Part shown: positions 49,590 through 57,821 of the stretch, in pieces | Numbering within the stretch: the stretch's first letter is position 1 | Layout: each line of letters begins with the position of its first letter | Assembly: GCF_030160275.1 (NCBI RefSeq) | Contig: NZ_BSOA01000003.1 | Span: 513,937 to 577,936, forward strand | Direction of reading: 5' to 3' | Length of the DNA: 64,000 nucleotides | Source: Dyella flagellata | GTDB lineage: Bacteria > Pseudomonadota > Gammaproteobacteria > Xanthomonadales > Rhodanobacteraceae | The notes under the pieces: model-generated | Seen by the model: only the letters and a program-made list of their open reading frames with translations | What the model was told of the DNA's origin: nothing | Database searches by the model: none | Position numbers and translations under genes: made by a program

Positions 49590-49690
49590 AGGCGATGGGG
49601 GGCTGACATATATCTTTTCCAATTTTACCTTGGTAGAAGGTGATGGGAAATCGCCATTCCTTCCGTACCATGACAACCACCCGGGGACGG
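49580..49690. repeat. Dispersed ~105-bp repeat, copy A
   Basis: The stretch from GTTCTTTCATAGG through GGCTGACATATATC to CCATTCCTTCCGTACC and GACAACCACCC is repeated at 52770-52878 at roughly 75-80% identity by eye. It covers the start and leader of the YkgJ gene. Confidence 0.8.
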
Positions 49691-49789
49691 AATGCAATGA
49701 GCTATGTTTTTGCAGATCAAGTGGTGGATGTCCCTGGTTCTCGAACCGAAATCTGTTCCCTGTGCGGTCGGTCGCCGTGCCGAGCCTGC

Positions 49790-50470
49790 TCACCCCCGCT
49801 GATACCGCACCTTGAATAACTCGTGATCGTTACATAGGCCCAGCTTGCGAAAGGCCGAATGCTTCTGCGCGCTGATGGTGGTAACAGAGCGGGAGAATTT
49901 TTTGGCGATGGCCTTGATGGACATGCCATCGAGTATGCAGCGCAGCACCTCGTGCTCTCGTGTGGATAGCTTGAAGGTGTCCAGCAATTCATCGCCGAGA
50001 TCTTTGTTAGGCTCGTCAACCTGATGGATGGGGTCGATAGGACGGGCAGGGGCGTTCAGCTGCCGGCTGAAATAGGTCCGGCCCGCGGCTACCGCTCGGA
50101 TGGCCAGGATCAGTTCGGACTCGTGCTCCGTCTTGCCAATGAAGCCATGGGCACCGGCCCTCTGCGCGACAGCCATCGTCGCGGCGTTGCAGTGGGACGA
50201 TACGACCAAGATCGGTACACGCGGATGATGCAGGTGCAAGGAGCGTAGCAACTTGGCACCATCGGTCTCCGTCGCCCCCAGGGCGTAGTCCGTCACGATC
50301 ACGTCGGGCTTGTCTTCCTTTAACGCTTCGAAGAGCTGCCGAGGCGTGCAAAAGCTGCCGGCCACGTCTAGTCCATAGTCGTGCTTAAGCACCAGCTCCA
50401 TGCCACGGCGTACCAATATGTGGTCTTCGAGCAACATCACGCGCAAGCGCGTCGATAAGGTATCGGACAT
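49790..50470 (-). CDS. RcsB-like LuxR/NarL-type response regulator
   Basis: The 226-residue protein has a receiver domain with LEDH near 14-17 and the phospho-acceptor Asp in DVIVTDYALG near 56-65. A LuxR-type HTH follows (LSTREHEVLRCILDGMSIKAIAKKFSRSVTTISAQKHSAFRKLGL, about 168-212). The TISAQKHSAFRKLG string is the RcsB-like recognition helix. It likely controls envelope, motility or secretion genes after phosphotransfer. The receiver-HPt protein lies 14 bases upstream, a plausible phosphorelay partner. Confidence 0.92.
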   Translation of the reverse strand: MSDTLSTRLRVMLLEDHILVRRGMELVLKHDYGLDVAGSFCTPRQLFEALKEDKPDVIVTDYALGATETDGAKLLRSLHLHHPRVPILVVSSHCNAATMAVAQRAGAHGFIGKTEHESELILAIRAVAAGRTYFSRQLNAPARPIDPIHQVDEPNKDLGDELLDTFKLSTREHEVLRCILDGMSIKAIAKKFSRSVTTISAQKHSAFRKLGLCNDHELFKVRYQRG

Positions 50471-50484
50471 GGCCTGCTTCCTTT

Positions 50485-51303
50485 TCAGATGAGTCTGGCG
50501 TTCCCTTTTCCTTTTCCGCCGCCCGTATCGTCTGCTTGGTCAAAGTGGCGGGCGATAGCGACTTTCAACGCGGCGAGCGTGCGCTGTATTTCATCCAGCG
50601 GAAGCGGCGCATAGCCTCTAGCCGCAAGTTCCAGCCGATCCGCCAGCGCGGCTGCCTGATCCGCATGCAGCACCAATGCCGCACCCTTCGCACGATGCGC
50701 AAAATGCACCATCTTGGAGATGTCCTGTCTTGCCAGGGCTCGCTCATACTCCTGGACGTCCACGTCGATGCAGGCGCGGCACCATGGGGGCGGAAGGGGT
50801 TCATCCGGCGCTTGACTGGCGGGAGGCGGTAGATCGAGCCATCGCGCGAGGGTGGCATACAGTTCCTCGGGGCGCAGGGGATTGCGCAGGACACCATCCA
50901 GCCAGCTGTCCAAGGCGCGACACCAGCTTTCGCCACCTTGCCCCACGACTGCAACGAGGGGAATGTGGGCGCGCCTCGCCAGATTGGCGACGCCCAGGCG
51001 TAGCACGGCTTGATAGACGGCTTCGTCCGGTCCCTCCAGGGCCATCAGGATCAGGTCGGGGTCCTTGAAGTCGATGGCATTCAAGGCCGCCTGGCTGTCA
51101 GCCACGGGGAGTGGGTCCAGGCCAAGCGCGTTGAGTTCACCGATCAGAACGCGATGCGTTTCAGGGTCATTCGACACCACCAGGATGCGCGCTGGCGCTC
51201 GGGGCCGCGCGTTGTACACCGCGGTGGGTTCTCTTACCGCCAAAGGCTTAAACCGCCCCGCTATGCGGGAAGCGTAGGCAATGAGGTTGGGAGATGCGCT
51301 CAT
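50485..51303 (-). CDS. Degenerate receiver plus HPt phosphotransfer protein
   Basis: The product (272 residues from ATG 51303, 280 from GTG 51327) has a receiver-like domain at about 40-160 (ARILVVSNDPETHRVL). The expected phospho-acceptor Asp in the third strand is replaced by Ala (DLILMALEGPD). A C-terminal HPt domain has the HRAKGAALVL motif, with His near 203. It could relay phosphate from a kinase such as an RcsC/D-like hybrid to the RcsB-like regulator next to it. GTG 51327 overlaps the stop of the previous gene (GTGA), suggesting coupling. Confidence 0.82.
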   Translation of the reverse strand: MSASPNLIAYASRIAGRFKPLAVREPTAVYNARPRAPARILVVSNDPETHRVLIGELNALGLDPLPVADSQAALNAIDFKDPDLILMALEGPDEAVYQAVLRLGVANLARRAHIPLVAVVGQGGESWCRALDSWLDGVLRNPLRPEELYATLARWLDLPPPASQAPDEPLPPPWCRACIDVDVQEYERALARQDISKMVHFAHRAKGAALVLHADQAAALADRLELAARGYAPLPLDEIQRTLAALKVAIARHFDQADDTGGGKGKGNARLI

Positions 51304-51323
51304 CACGAGTGCTCCAAGGTGGG

Positions 51324-51728
51324 TCACGGCGTGCGCACGGCGCGTCCAGCTAGCGGCTCCGTTGGACGATGGGGGCTGCTGGACGACGAGGCCGATGCTA
51401 TGGCTGCGGGGAGTAGAACCCGCGGACGAATTTCAGCGTGGCAGTTGCTATGTAGGCTGCGCAGGCATAGCCACGCTGTGGCGACCGCCATGGAGGTCGT
51501 GATCAGGGCCGCCAAGTAGTCGCCCATGCTGATAAGGAAGTAATCCAGCGTGAGTATCGGCGCGGTGAGACCAGTGAGGATGGCAGCGGAGGCCATGAAA
51601 GTGAGTTTAGACATGGGTGCTGCTTGCGTTTGAAAGCCAAGCTGTCCGACCTGCTGTTCCTCCGCTTTGTGGGAGTCGTTGGATAGCTGGAATGCGGCGC
51701 CGTTCGTATGTGTCCTTGTCAGGTTCAT
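51324..51728 (-). CDS. Hypothetical small membrane protein
   Basis: The 134-residue product has two hydrophobic segments, near 45-65 (MASAAILTGLTAPILTLDYFL) and 70-88 (DYLAALITTSMAVATAWLC), with a Ser/Pro-rich C-terminus. AGGGAG lies 6 bases before ATG 51728. It is upstream of, and overlapping, the receiver-HPt gene and could be a membrane partner of that signalling pair. No family is recognised. Confidence 0.6.
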   Translation of the reverse strand: MNLTRTHTNGAAFQLSNDSHKAEEQQVGQLGFQTQAAPMSKLTFMASAAILTGLTAPILTLDYFLISMGDYLAALITTSMAVATAWLCLRSLHSNCHAEIRPRVLLPAAIASASSSSSPHRPTEPLAGRAVRTP

Positions 51729-51777
51729 CGCAACTCCCTGCCTTGTCGTCGGCCACGATTCGGGTCGTCTGTGAGTT

Positions 51778-51794
51778 TACATCTATTAGATGTA
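51778..51794. promoter_or_regulatory. Palindrome between the divergent signalling and Xre genes
   Basis: TACATCTA-T-TAGATGTA is a perfect 8-base inverted repeat between the start at 51728 and the Xre gene at 51858. It is a probable operator of the Xre regulator. Confidence 0.65.
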
Positions 51795-51857
51795 GATAAG
51801 TTAAATAAGGAGTAAATTACGTATCGACCTAGTGTGTTACCGCCCTTGAGGTGACAC

Positions 51858-52133
51858 ATGCCCAGAAATATCGTCTATCGACCAGAAACTGAGTTCATTG
51901 CGGACCTTGTTTACAGGTCGCGCACAAGCCAAAGGCTGTCTCAAGGAGAAGTTGCCGAAAAACTCGGTAGGGCTCAGCAATTTGTGAGCAACGTGGAAAC
52001 AGGCAAGACTGCCGTTCAGTTTGTGGCGCTGCTCGACTTGTTGCAGGCGCTGAATTATGACCCACATCAGTTTTTAGAAGACTTGCAAGCGCGCATGGGT
52101 GGTTCGTCCAAGCGCGCCAAAAAAAGGCGATGA
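51858..52133 (+). CDS. Xre-family transcriptional regulator
   Basis: The 91-residue protein has a single helix-turn-helix, RTSQRLSQGEVAEKLGRAQQFVSNVETGKTAV at about 22-53, followed by a short basic tail (SKRAKKRR). It resembles small HipB-like repressors. The palindrome at 51778 lies upstream, suggesting autoregulation and possibly control of the leftward signalling operon. No toxin gene is next to it: the following gene encodes a small membrane protein. Confidence 0.88.
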   Translation: MPRNIVYRPETEFIADLVYRSRTSQRLSQGEVAEKLGRAQQFVSNVETGKTAVQFVALLDLLQALNYDPHQFLEDLQARMGGSSKRAKKRR

Positions 52134-52266
52134 ACGTCAAGTCGTTCGCCAGCCTATGATTCGCAACCTTGAGGCGCAATCGAGGACAAGAAACGGTTCC
52201 TAACAGCAAAGGGGTTGCGGCTGCGCTCGCCGGGGAGCTGTCAGGTTACATGGAAGGAGGCAAAAA

Positions 52267-52599
52267 ATGGCTAAGCAATACTGGCTTGGGCTCAACGATC
52301 GTCGAAGTGCATGGGTCTTTGGCCTTACGCTTTTCGCAGTGACCGCATTAGTTGGACTTTCTGTGGCCAAGCGCTGGGACGTTGCACTCGACTTGGCCGC
52401 GCTTGCTTCATTTGCCGGCGGCCACTATTTCACTCGCAGCCGCGGGTTGTCGGTGTTTAGCACGCCTAGGGAGACATATCAGGCGTTTCGTGAGGGACGA
52501 GCGCATCGTGCTACCGGTGCAGAAAACGTGCTTTGGTTAATTGGCATAGCTCTTGTTGGTATCTTGATGTACACGTCTTTTATTGCACCATTCACCTAA
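52267..52599 (+). CDS. Hypothetical small membrane protein
   Basis: The 110-residue product has hydrophobic segments near 16-33 (WVFGLTLFAVTALVGLSV), 40-55 and 87-107 (NVLWLIGIALVGILMYTSFIA). Its basic loop holds STPRETYQAFREGRAHRATG. A strong ribosome binding site (GGAAGGAGG) precedes ATG 52267. Family unknown. It is followed by a terminator at 52731. Confidence 0.65.
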   Translation: MAKQYWLGLNDRRSAWVFGLTLFAVTALVGLSVAKRWDVALDLAALASFAGGHYFTRSRGLSVFSTPRETYQAFREGRAHRATGAENVLWLIGIALVGILMYTSFIAPFT

Positions 52600-52730
52600 T
52601 GACGATCGCTGTGTGTCTTGGAGCCAGTTGGTCAGATCGACGGTCTAAGTCACGCCGAATTCGGCTTGAACCTAGTCCCGTTTCGCTGGTGCTCCTGCAT
52701 CATTGGTGAACCGGCGGCTGACCGGGGAGG

Positions 52731-52756
52731 GGCGCCTTCGGGCGCCTTTCTTTATT
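52731..52756 (+). terminator. Rho-independent terminator
   Basis: GGCGCC-TTCG-GGCGCC followed by TTTCTTTATT forms a short stable hairpin with a T-rich tail. It ends the transcript of the gene at 52267. Confidence 0.75.
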
Positions 52757-52769
52757 GAGGTTTCGACGG

Positions 52770-52878
52770 TTCTTTCAAAAGTGATGGGCGGCTGACATAT
52801 ATCTTTTCCATTTTTACACTTGTAGCAGTTGATGGAAAACTGCCATTCCTTCCGCGGTACGACAACCACCCAGGAACG
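52770..52878. repeat. Dispersed ~105-bp repeat, copy B
   Basis: It matches 49580-49690 from GTTCTTTCA through GGCTGACATATATC to GACAACCACC. The position of the YkgJ start codon (CAT) is changed to CAA here, and only a few codons of YkgJ-like sequence follow before a stop. It adjoins the MITE copy at 52879. Confidence 0.75.
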
Positions 52879-53051
52879 CGCGATGTGCAACTCCCTCCTC
52901 TGCTTGGAGGGTAGGGTTGGGGTAGGGTTGTACGGGCTTGCCGCACCGTTGAAGTTCGCCACGAGGTTGCTTCACCCCACCCCAGCCCTCCCCTACTACA
53001 CGTAGGGGAGGGAGCAACTACTCGCCAGCTGAAACATGGTGCTAATCAGGT
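52879..53051. mobile_element. MITE-like element, truncated left copy
   Basis: This about 173-base stretch is an inverted, diverged copy of the element at 55908-56104. It keeps one end (AGCTGAAACATGGTGCTAAT then CAGG at 53041-53050) and the two internal palindromes around CTCCC...GGGAG. The other end is cut off where repeat B begins. Confidence 0.8.
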
Positions 53052-53080
53052 CCAATGTTCGTCATCCGAACCAGGCGTGA

Positions 53081-55636
53081 TCAATAAGGACGACCGTGGA
53101 CATCCGTGGGGTAGGTGAGCTGTATCTGAATTTGCTCAGGTGACATGCCGCGATTTTGCATGTCCTGGATTTGCTCAGGAGGCACACTTAGCATCCCTGC
53201 GCGAATGTTGTCGCCGATTCCCGCATCTTCAAGGAATTTGACTTCCGCTTCATGGTATTCGCGCTGCTTGGCGTAATGCTCGGCAACACCCACTCCGATC
53301 GAAGCAACGGTGGCGATACCAAAGCCAATGGGGCCGGCCAGGCCACCCAGTGCCTCAGAGCCCCCGAACACGGACAAGGCGCCGCCTGCCACGCCAGCGA
53401 CCGAGAAAAGCTCCGTCGCAGTGTCGTTCTTCTGCGCGCCTCCTACCGCGATATCTGCGAAATAGAAAACGTTGAGGACGCCGACGAATTTTTCGGTAGC
53501 CTCACCCGCCTCGCTCGTGCCCAACCCCCATTTCCCGAGGTTGCTGTTGCGATCAACCAGGTTGAGCGCCGTGCCAAAGTGTGCCGCATCCTGAGCTGCA
53601 CCCACCCCGAAAGCCAGCTCGGCGAGCCCGTTCTTGATGCTTGGGTCGTCCATGGTGGCGCCAGTCTGACTGAGCAGGGCGCCTCCCGATATGGCAAGTG
53701 CGGCGGTGCGAAACAGTAGGCCTGCGGGGCCGCTGATGAAGCTGAAATCCTTCAGTTCGCTCAGTTCCGCGGTCGCTGCGTTCAGTCCCTGAACGCCCTC
53801 GGCCAACCCAGTGTTTTCCGCCGGGGTCGTCAGCGCTGTAATAGCCTTTTGCAGCTTGTCTGTTCCCTCGTCGATATCGGACTTGGGCAGTCCCATGATT
53901 CCGGCGACATCCTTCAGGTTCTGAAGCGCCTGGTTGACCTTGGCGATCTGGGCGGGATCGTTGGGATTCTTCAGGTCGGCAAGCGCAGGCAGGATGTTGC
54001 GTCCAATGTAAGCCGATCCGACGGCGGCAACAAAGTCCTTGCTCTTGTGGGCAACCTCAAGCATCAGCAGGGCGCCTTCACCAGCCTCCTTGGTTTTGAA
54101 GACGCTTGGATCTTGCGTGGCCGCAAACGCAATCGCCTGATGCGTGGTGTCGTCGTCCGTCAGCTTGCCCAAGAAGTCCCGCGAGGGCGCAAGCTGTTTG
54201 ACGTTATCAGGCACATCCAGCAGAGCGCCGATGTCGCCGCTGAATGCGCGTGTATCGCTCACCAGCTTATCCTTGATGGCAGCAAGCTGATCCTGCCAAT
54301 CCTTGCTCTTGGATGCGATATACCCGTTGATGGCATTTTGTTTCTGTTCCGGAGTCAGACCCGGGCCGAGATCGTCGATCAATGCCTTGAGTTCTTGTGT
54401 TTGCTTGCCATAAGCCTGCATATCTTGCGTAAGCGTTTGCTTCTGCATAGTGATCGTGCCCAGCTTGGCTGCCCCCATCACGTATTTCGCGGCATCGGTT
54501 TTTCCTGCGGCCTGCATCTGGCTTGCCACGTCGATGGCAAGCTTCGCATCGCCACCGTCGCTTATGGCATCAGCGAAGGTCCGCGAGGCGACCGTGGGAT
54601 TGTCCTGCTGCTGGCCTGCGATCGTGCTTGCGATCTGCTGCTTCAGCGATTGGCTTTGTGGGTCGTCACCCAGGGCACCATAGATCGCAGCCAGATTCTT
54701 GTACGTATCCTTATCGCTTGCTGCCATAGAGGCGACGCCGCTAGGCGAGGCTGAAGCGACGAGATCATTCGGATCCGCAGGGGTCCACCATTGCTGGATA
54801 ACTTGTCGGGCAATGTCAGGCGGGACATTCTGAGTCAGATCGGCAAGGTCCTTGGCGCAGTCCGCGGTCGATTCATGCCCTGCTTCTTTGGCGGCATCGC
54901 TGATCCAGCCTTGTACACGAGGATCGGCGGCAACGTGATCGATAACATCCTGCGGCTGGCCCTGCAGGTTAGTGCTGAGCCTGGCGAGCTTATCGCTAGC
55001 CTTCAATGGGCCGGAGAACGAAGGAATCAGCGCATCGGTTTTCTGTTGCATCTGATAAGCATCGACCGAATTGCCGATGGCTGATTGCGCCACCGCATCA
55101 CCCTGATGCCGCGCTGCAATGGCATCGCCAGCACTTTTGATGATCTGGTCGGAGGGCGTTTGGAAGTCTGCGGGCACGCCGGCATTGCGACTGGCGATCT
55201 GGCCACCGATTTCGTCTTTTATGGCCGCGTCCATGGCCTTCTGAGCCTGATCCACGGCATCGGATTCACTCGTGAAGATATCCTGACGTATCGAGCCGTT
55301 GTGTGGTGCGCTGTGAACGGCGTCATCGCGTTGCTTGACCGCCGCATCGTAAGCAGCAATGGCAGCATCGGTTTTCTGTGCAGGTGCCTGCGGTGGTGGC
55401 TGCTGATCGCTCGTGGCCGGCGTTGTCGCATTGGGTGGCAAGGTAAGCACGGCGATGTGCGAGAGATCGCTATCCACGCTTATGTTGTTGGTTCGCGCCA
55501 GCTCTTCAGGCGTGACGTTGTGGGTAGCGGCAACACTTTGCACTGTGTCGTGCGGTTGCACCGTGTATTGCGAGGGTGACGATGGGGGCTGCGGCGGCAC
55601 GTACTGTGAAACGGAGTCGGACTCTGCAAGACGCAT
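53081..55636 (-). CDS. Large LysM-domain protein, candidate secreted effector
   Basis: The 851-residue product (MRLAESDSVSQYVPPQPP start) has a Pro/Ser-rich head and a LysM domain near residues 23-65 (YTVQPHDTVQSVAATHNVTPEELARTNNI). Long helical, Ala/Gln/Asp-rich regions follow, and a Gly-rich hydrophobic segment near 680-800 ends in a charged tail (PEQIQDMQNRGMSPEQIQIQL). LysM binds peptidoglycan. There is no classical signal peptide, so export could be by another route (type VI, III or contact-dependent). GGAG lies 8 bases before the ATG at 55636. MITE copies flank the gene in inverted orientation. Confidence 0.75.
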   Translation of the reverse strand: MRLAESDSVSQYVPPQPPSSPSQYTVQPHDTVQSVAATHNVTPEELARTNNISVDSDLSHIAVLTLPPNATTPATSDQQPPPQAPAQKTDAAIAAYDAAVKQRDDAVHSAPHNGSIRQDIFTSESDAVDQAQKAMDAAIKDEIGGQIASRNAGVPADFQTPSDQIIKSAGDAIAARHQGDAVAQSAIGNSVDAYQMQQKTDALIPSFSGPLKASDKLARLSTNLQGQPQDVIDHVAADPRVQGWISDAAKEAGHESTADCAKDLADLTQNVPPDIARQVIQQWWTPADPNDLVASASPSGVASMAASDKDTYKNLAAIYGALGDDPQSQSLKQQIASTIAGQQQDNPTVASRTFADAISDGGDAKLAIDVASQMQAAGKTDAAKYVMGAAKLGTITMQKQTLTQDMQAYGKQTQELKALIDDLGPGLTPEQKQNAINGYIASKSKDWQDQLAAIKDKLVSDTRAFSGDIGALLDVPDNVKQLAPSRDFLGKLTDDDTTHQAIAFAATQDPSVFKTKEAGEGALLMLEVAHKSKDFVAAVGSAYIGRNILPALADLKNPNDPAQIAKVNQALQNLKDVAGIMGLPKSDIDEGTDKLQKAITALTTPAENTGLAEGVQGLNAATAELSELKDFSFISGPAGLLFRTAALAISGGALLSQTGATMDDPSIKNGLAELAFGVGAAQDAAHFGTALNLVDRNSNLGKWGLGTSEAGEATEKFVGVLNVFYFADIAVGGAQKNDTATELFSVAGVAGGALSVFGGSEALGGLAGPIGFGIATVASIGVGVAEHYAKQREYHEAEVKFLEDAGIGDNIRAGMLSVPPEQIQDMQNRGMSPEQIQIQLTYPTDVHGRPY

Positions 55637-56558
55637 TGTGAATCTCCAAACCTGCGGACAGTCATGCGCATTTGATGTTGCCCGCCATCCTGGTGCAATA
55701 AGGGGTTTCCCTAGGCGGGATCTATCGCAAGGGTATTCAAGGGGCGTATACGCACTAATGGCATCACTGCAAAGGAACATATTGGTACTTAGCAGGTGGA
55801 CGTCCGCGTAATATCCTTGCCCAACACGGGTTGGAGTAGCTAAACAGCTTAACTATGTCTGGCGCCCCTCTTTGTGCTGTGTCTGCACGCGGCGCTTCAT
55901 TGCCGGACCTGATTAGCGTCATGTCTCAGCTGGCGAGTACTTGCTCCCTCCCCTACGTGTAGTAGGGGAGGGCTGGGGTGGGGTGAAGCAACCTCGCGGT
56001 GAACTCAAACATGGCGGCAAGCTCGTACAACCCCACCCCAACCCTCCCCTGCAAGCAGGGGAGGGAGTTGCATATCGCGTAGCTGAGACATGACGCTAAT
56101 CAGGTTGCCGGAAGCCGTACTCCCAACTAAAGCTGCGCAATCGGCAACGCGGTGACATCGCCAGGCCAGTGGGTATGAGCAAGTGCATTGTGATGCTTTG
56201 CTTCTTTCACGTGCCCGTTGCTTGCTGGCAATCCACCAGGGCTCTCGGACTCGGCGGGTCCAGCGGCCAGTGCGAGAACGCCTGGTTCACCTAATCCTCC
56301 GTAGCCATCGGATCGCCTTTGGCTAGCAAGGCAGCGGCGACTCTTATGCGCACGGGATATCACCTGGTTGGGAGATCATTGAACACGCCCCGCCTCGCAT
56401 CCCGGATATCGGTGGCTTTGCGGTAATCGGCTTCCGCATACAGGCCGCAGCGGGCCATCTGCAAGCAGCGATGTGAATCAGTGCTGCGGATCTCACGTCC
56501 CTGCCTTCCGTCCCTGTACAGTTCTACCAACGCCCCTAGTGGCGAACCCTGGAATCCC
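55637..56558. other. MITE-bearing intergenic region
   Basis: Apart from the MITE at 55908-56104 I see no convincing gene in this 922-base region. Weak frames on both strands have unnatural composition. The left part should contain the LysM gene's promoter. Confidence 0.45.
55908..56104. mobile_element. MITE-like non-autonomous element, intact right copy
   Basis: The 197-base element starts CCTGATTAGCGTCATGTCTC (then AGCT) and ends with the exact reverse complement, a perfect 24-base terminal inverted repeat. TTGCCGGA flanks it on both sides (55900-55907 and 56105-56112), an 8-base target-site duplication. Inside are two palindromes (CTCCCCTACGTGTAGTAGGGGAG region and CTCCCCTGCAAGCAGGGGAG). 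It has no coding capacity, so a transposase would have to act in trans. Confidence 0.9.
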
Positions 56559-56969
56559 ATGGCCGCACCCATCGCCCCGGTCAATCCGCCCGCCAGCGAG
56601 GACAAGGCTCGCGCCCGCCAGTTCCGGGATTTCTTGGTGGATATCCTGGACCCGTTGCTGATCGGGGGGCGTTTGCGCGACGGATTGGCTTGCCGAGGGT
56701 CGGTCGAGGCTCTTATCGCACTGCAACGCAACCAAACGCTGGCCGGCCGGCCCTGGGACGAGCGTCATCCGTTTTGGGTGACGCACCAGGGCCTTCAAGA
56801 TTGGCAGGCTACTACGCTGGCTTGCGCGCGCTCATTCGGCACAGAGTTTGCCGACGGGCATAAGTGGTCTCCCGGTCCGCAGGAATATTTGTTCGTGGGC
56901 ACCGACCGGCTTGCGCTCGTCGGTCTGGAGGCTCGCTGTAAGGACCTCCGCGGCCGACTGGAGCTGTGA
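56559..56969 (+). CDS. Hypothetical protein
   Basis: The 136-residue product from MAAPIAPVNPPASED is a soluble protein with DKARARQFRDFLVDILDPLL and LIALQRNQTLAGRPWDERHPFWVTHQG stretches. The natural composition supports a gene. No motif, signal or membrane segment is recognised. The start is uncertain because the upstream frame stays open to 56481. It is convergent with the outer-membrane barrel gene at 57001, 31 bases away. Confidence 0.55.
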   Translation: MAAPIAPVNPPASEDKARARQFRDFLVDILDPLLIGGRLRDGLACRGSVEALIALQRNQTLAGRPWDERHPFWVTHQGLQDWQATTLACARSFGTEFADGHKWSPGPQEYLFVGTDRLALVGLEARCKDLRGRLEL

Positions 56970-57000
56970 CAGCTTCAGCATCCGGCCGTGTTGAACAGCT

Positions 57001-57801
57001 TTAGATCGGCACTTCCAGAATGGCCTTGATCGTCCACTTGTCCGTACCGTCGTTCAAACCGCGGCCGATTCCGAGATTGAACGGAATAAGCCCCTTGGTT
57101 ACGTCCACAGCCGCGAACAACATCTGGCTTTGTTTGCGCGCCGGATCGAATTTTCCAATGCGGCCGAAATCGTTGTAATACTCGACACCCAGCGCTGTGC
57201 CGCTCCACACCGTTCTTGCAACTTTCAATGCTGGTGCGAAATCCGACTGGCTGTTGCCATAGCGTGGGCGAAAGGTGGCGTCGACGACGGGGTTGAAAGC
57301 AATCAGCCATAAAGGGCTGCGGTAGCCGATGATGGGGCGCAACTCGACGGCGGGGCGGCCTTGTTCGAGCCGTTGGTTAACCGCAGAAATTTCCATATTC
57401 AAACCAAAGAAAGGTCCTGAGCCGCCTTCGGCAGGGCGGATGGGTATCCACTTGAGCCGAAGGCGCGGGCCGGCAAAATAGTTGGTGCCGGCGGCATCGT
57501 GCAGAAACGGCAGGTAAAGCCCGGCTTCCAGCGTATCGGTGATGCCATAAGACCATTCCATCGTGGTGCGAAAGCCACGATCGGGTGGAATTTCCCCCGG
57601 ATAGTCCGGTACCGATCGACCTTCGAGCGTGGAATTCAAATGCAGCTCCAAGCCCAGCTGCCCTCGATGATTGATGCTGTCGTCGTAGACCTGGATTTCA
57701 TCGGTAAGGTCAGCATGCGCCGGGGCAGAGGCGAGCAGTACCATCAAGGACAGCAGCCCCCAAGACAAGTGGCGCATTTGCGATAGCTTGCGTTTGGACA
57801 T
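57001..57801 (-). CDS. Outer-membrane beta-barrel transporter-like protein
   Basis: The 266-residue product has a signal peptide (MSKRKLSQMRHLSWGLLSLMVLLASAPAHA, cleavage before DLTDE). A series of alternating amphipathic strands follows, with typical GLELHLNSTLEG, EAGLYLPFLHDA and YFAGPRLRLKWIPIRP, ending in a beta signal-like KAILEVPI. It resembles the Phenol_MetA_deg/transporter group of outer-membrane channels for hydrophobic solutes. It is transcribed leftward after the GST gene, with a 20-base gap, so co-transcription is likely. Confidence 0.82.
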   Translation of the reverse strand: MSKRKLSQMRHLSWGLLSLMVLLASAPAHADLTDEIQVYDDSINHRGQLGLELHLNSTLEGRSVPDYPGEIPPDRGFRTTMEWSYGITDTLEAGLYLPFLHDAAGTNYFAGPRLRLKWIPIRPAEGGSGPFFGLNMEISAVNQRLEQGRPAVELRPIIGYRSPLWLIAFNPVVDATFRPRYGNSQSDFAPALKVARTVWSGTALGVEYYNDFGRIGKFDPARKQSQMLFAAVDVTKGLIPFNLGIGRGLNDGTDKWTIKAILEVPI

Positions 57802-57821
57802 GATTCGCTCTTTTGCGTTGC

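Noticed and set aside
53849-55579. Long forward frames opposite the LysM gene
   Set aside because: They mirror the reverse-strand gene and lack recognisable domains; the LysM frame has the clear domain and start.
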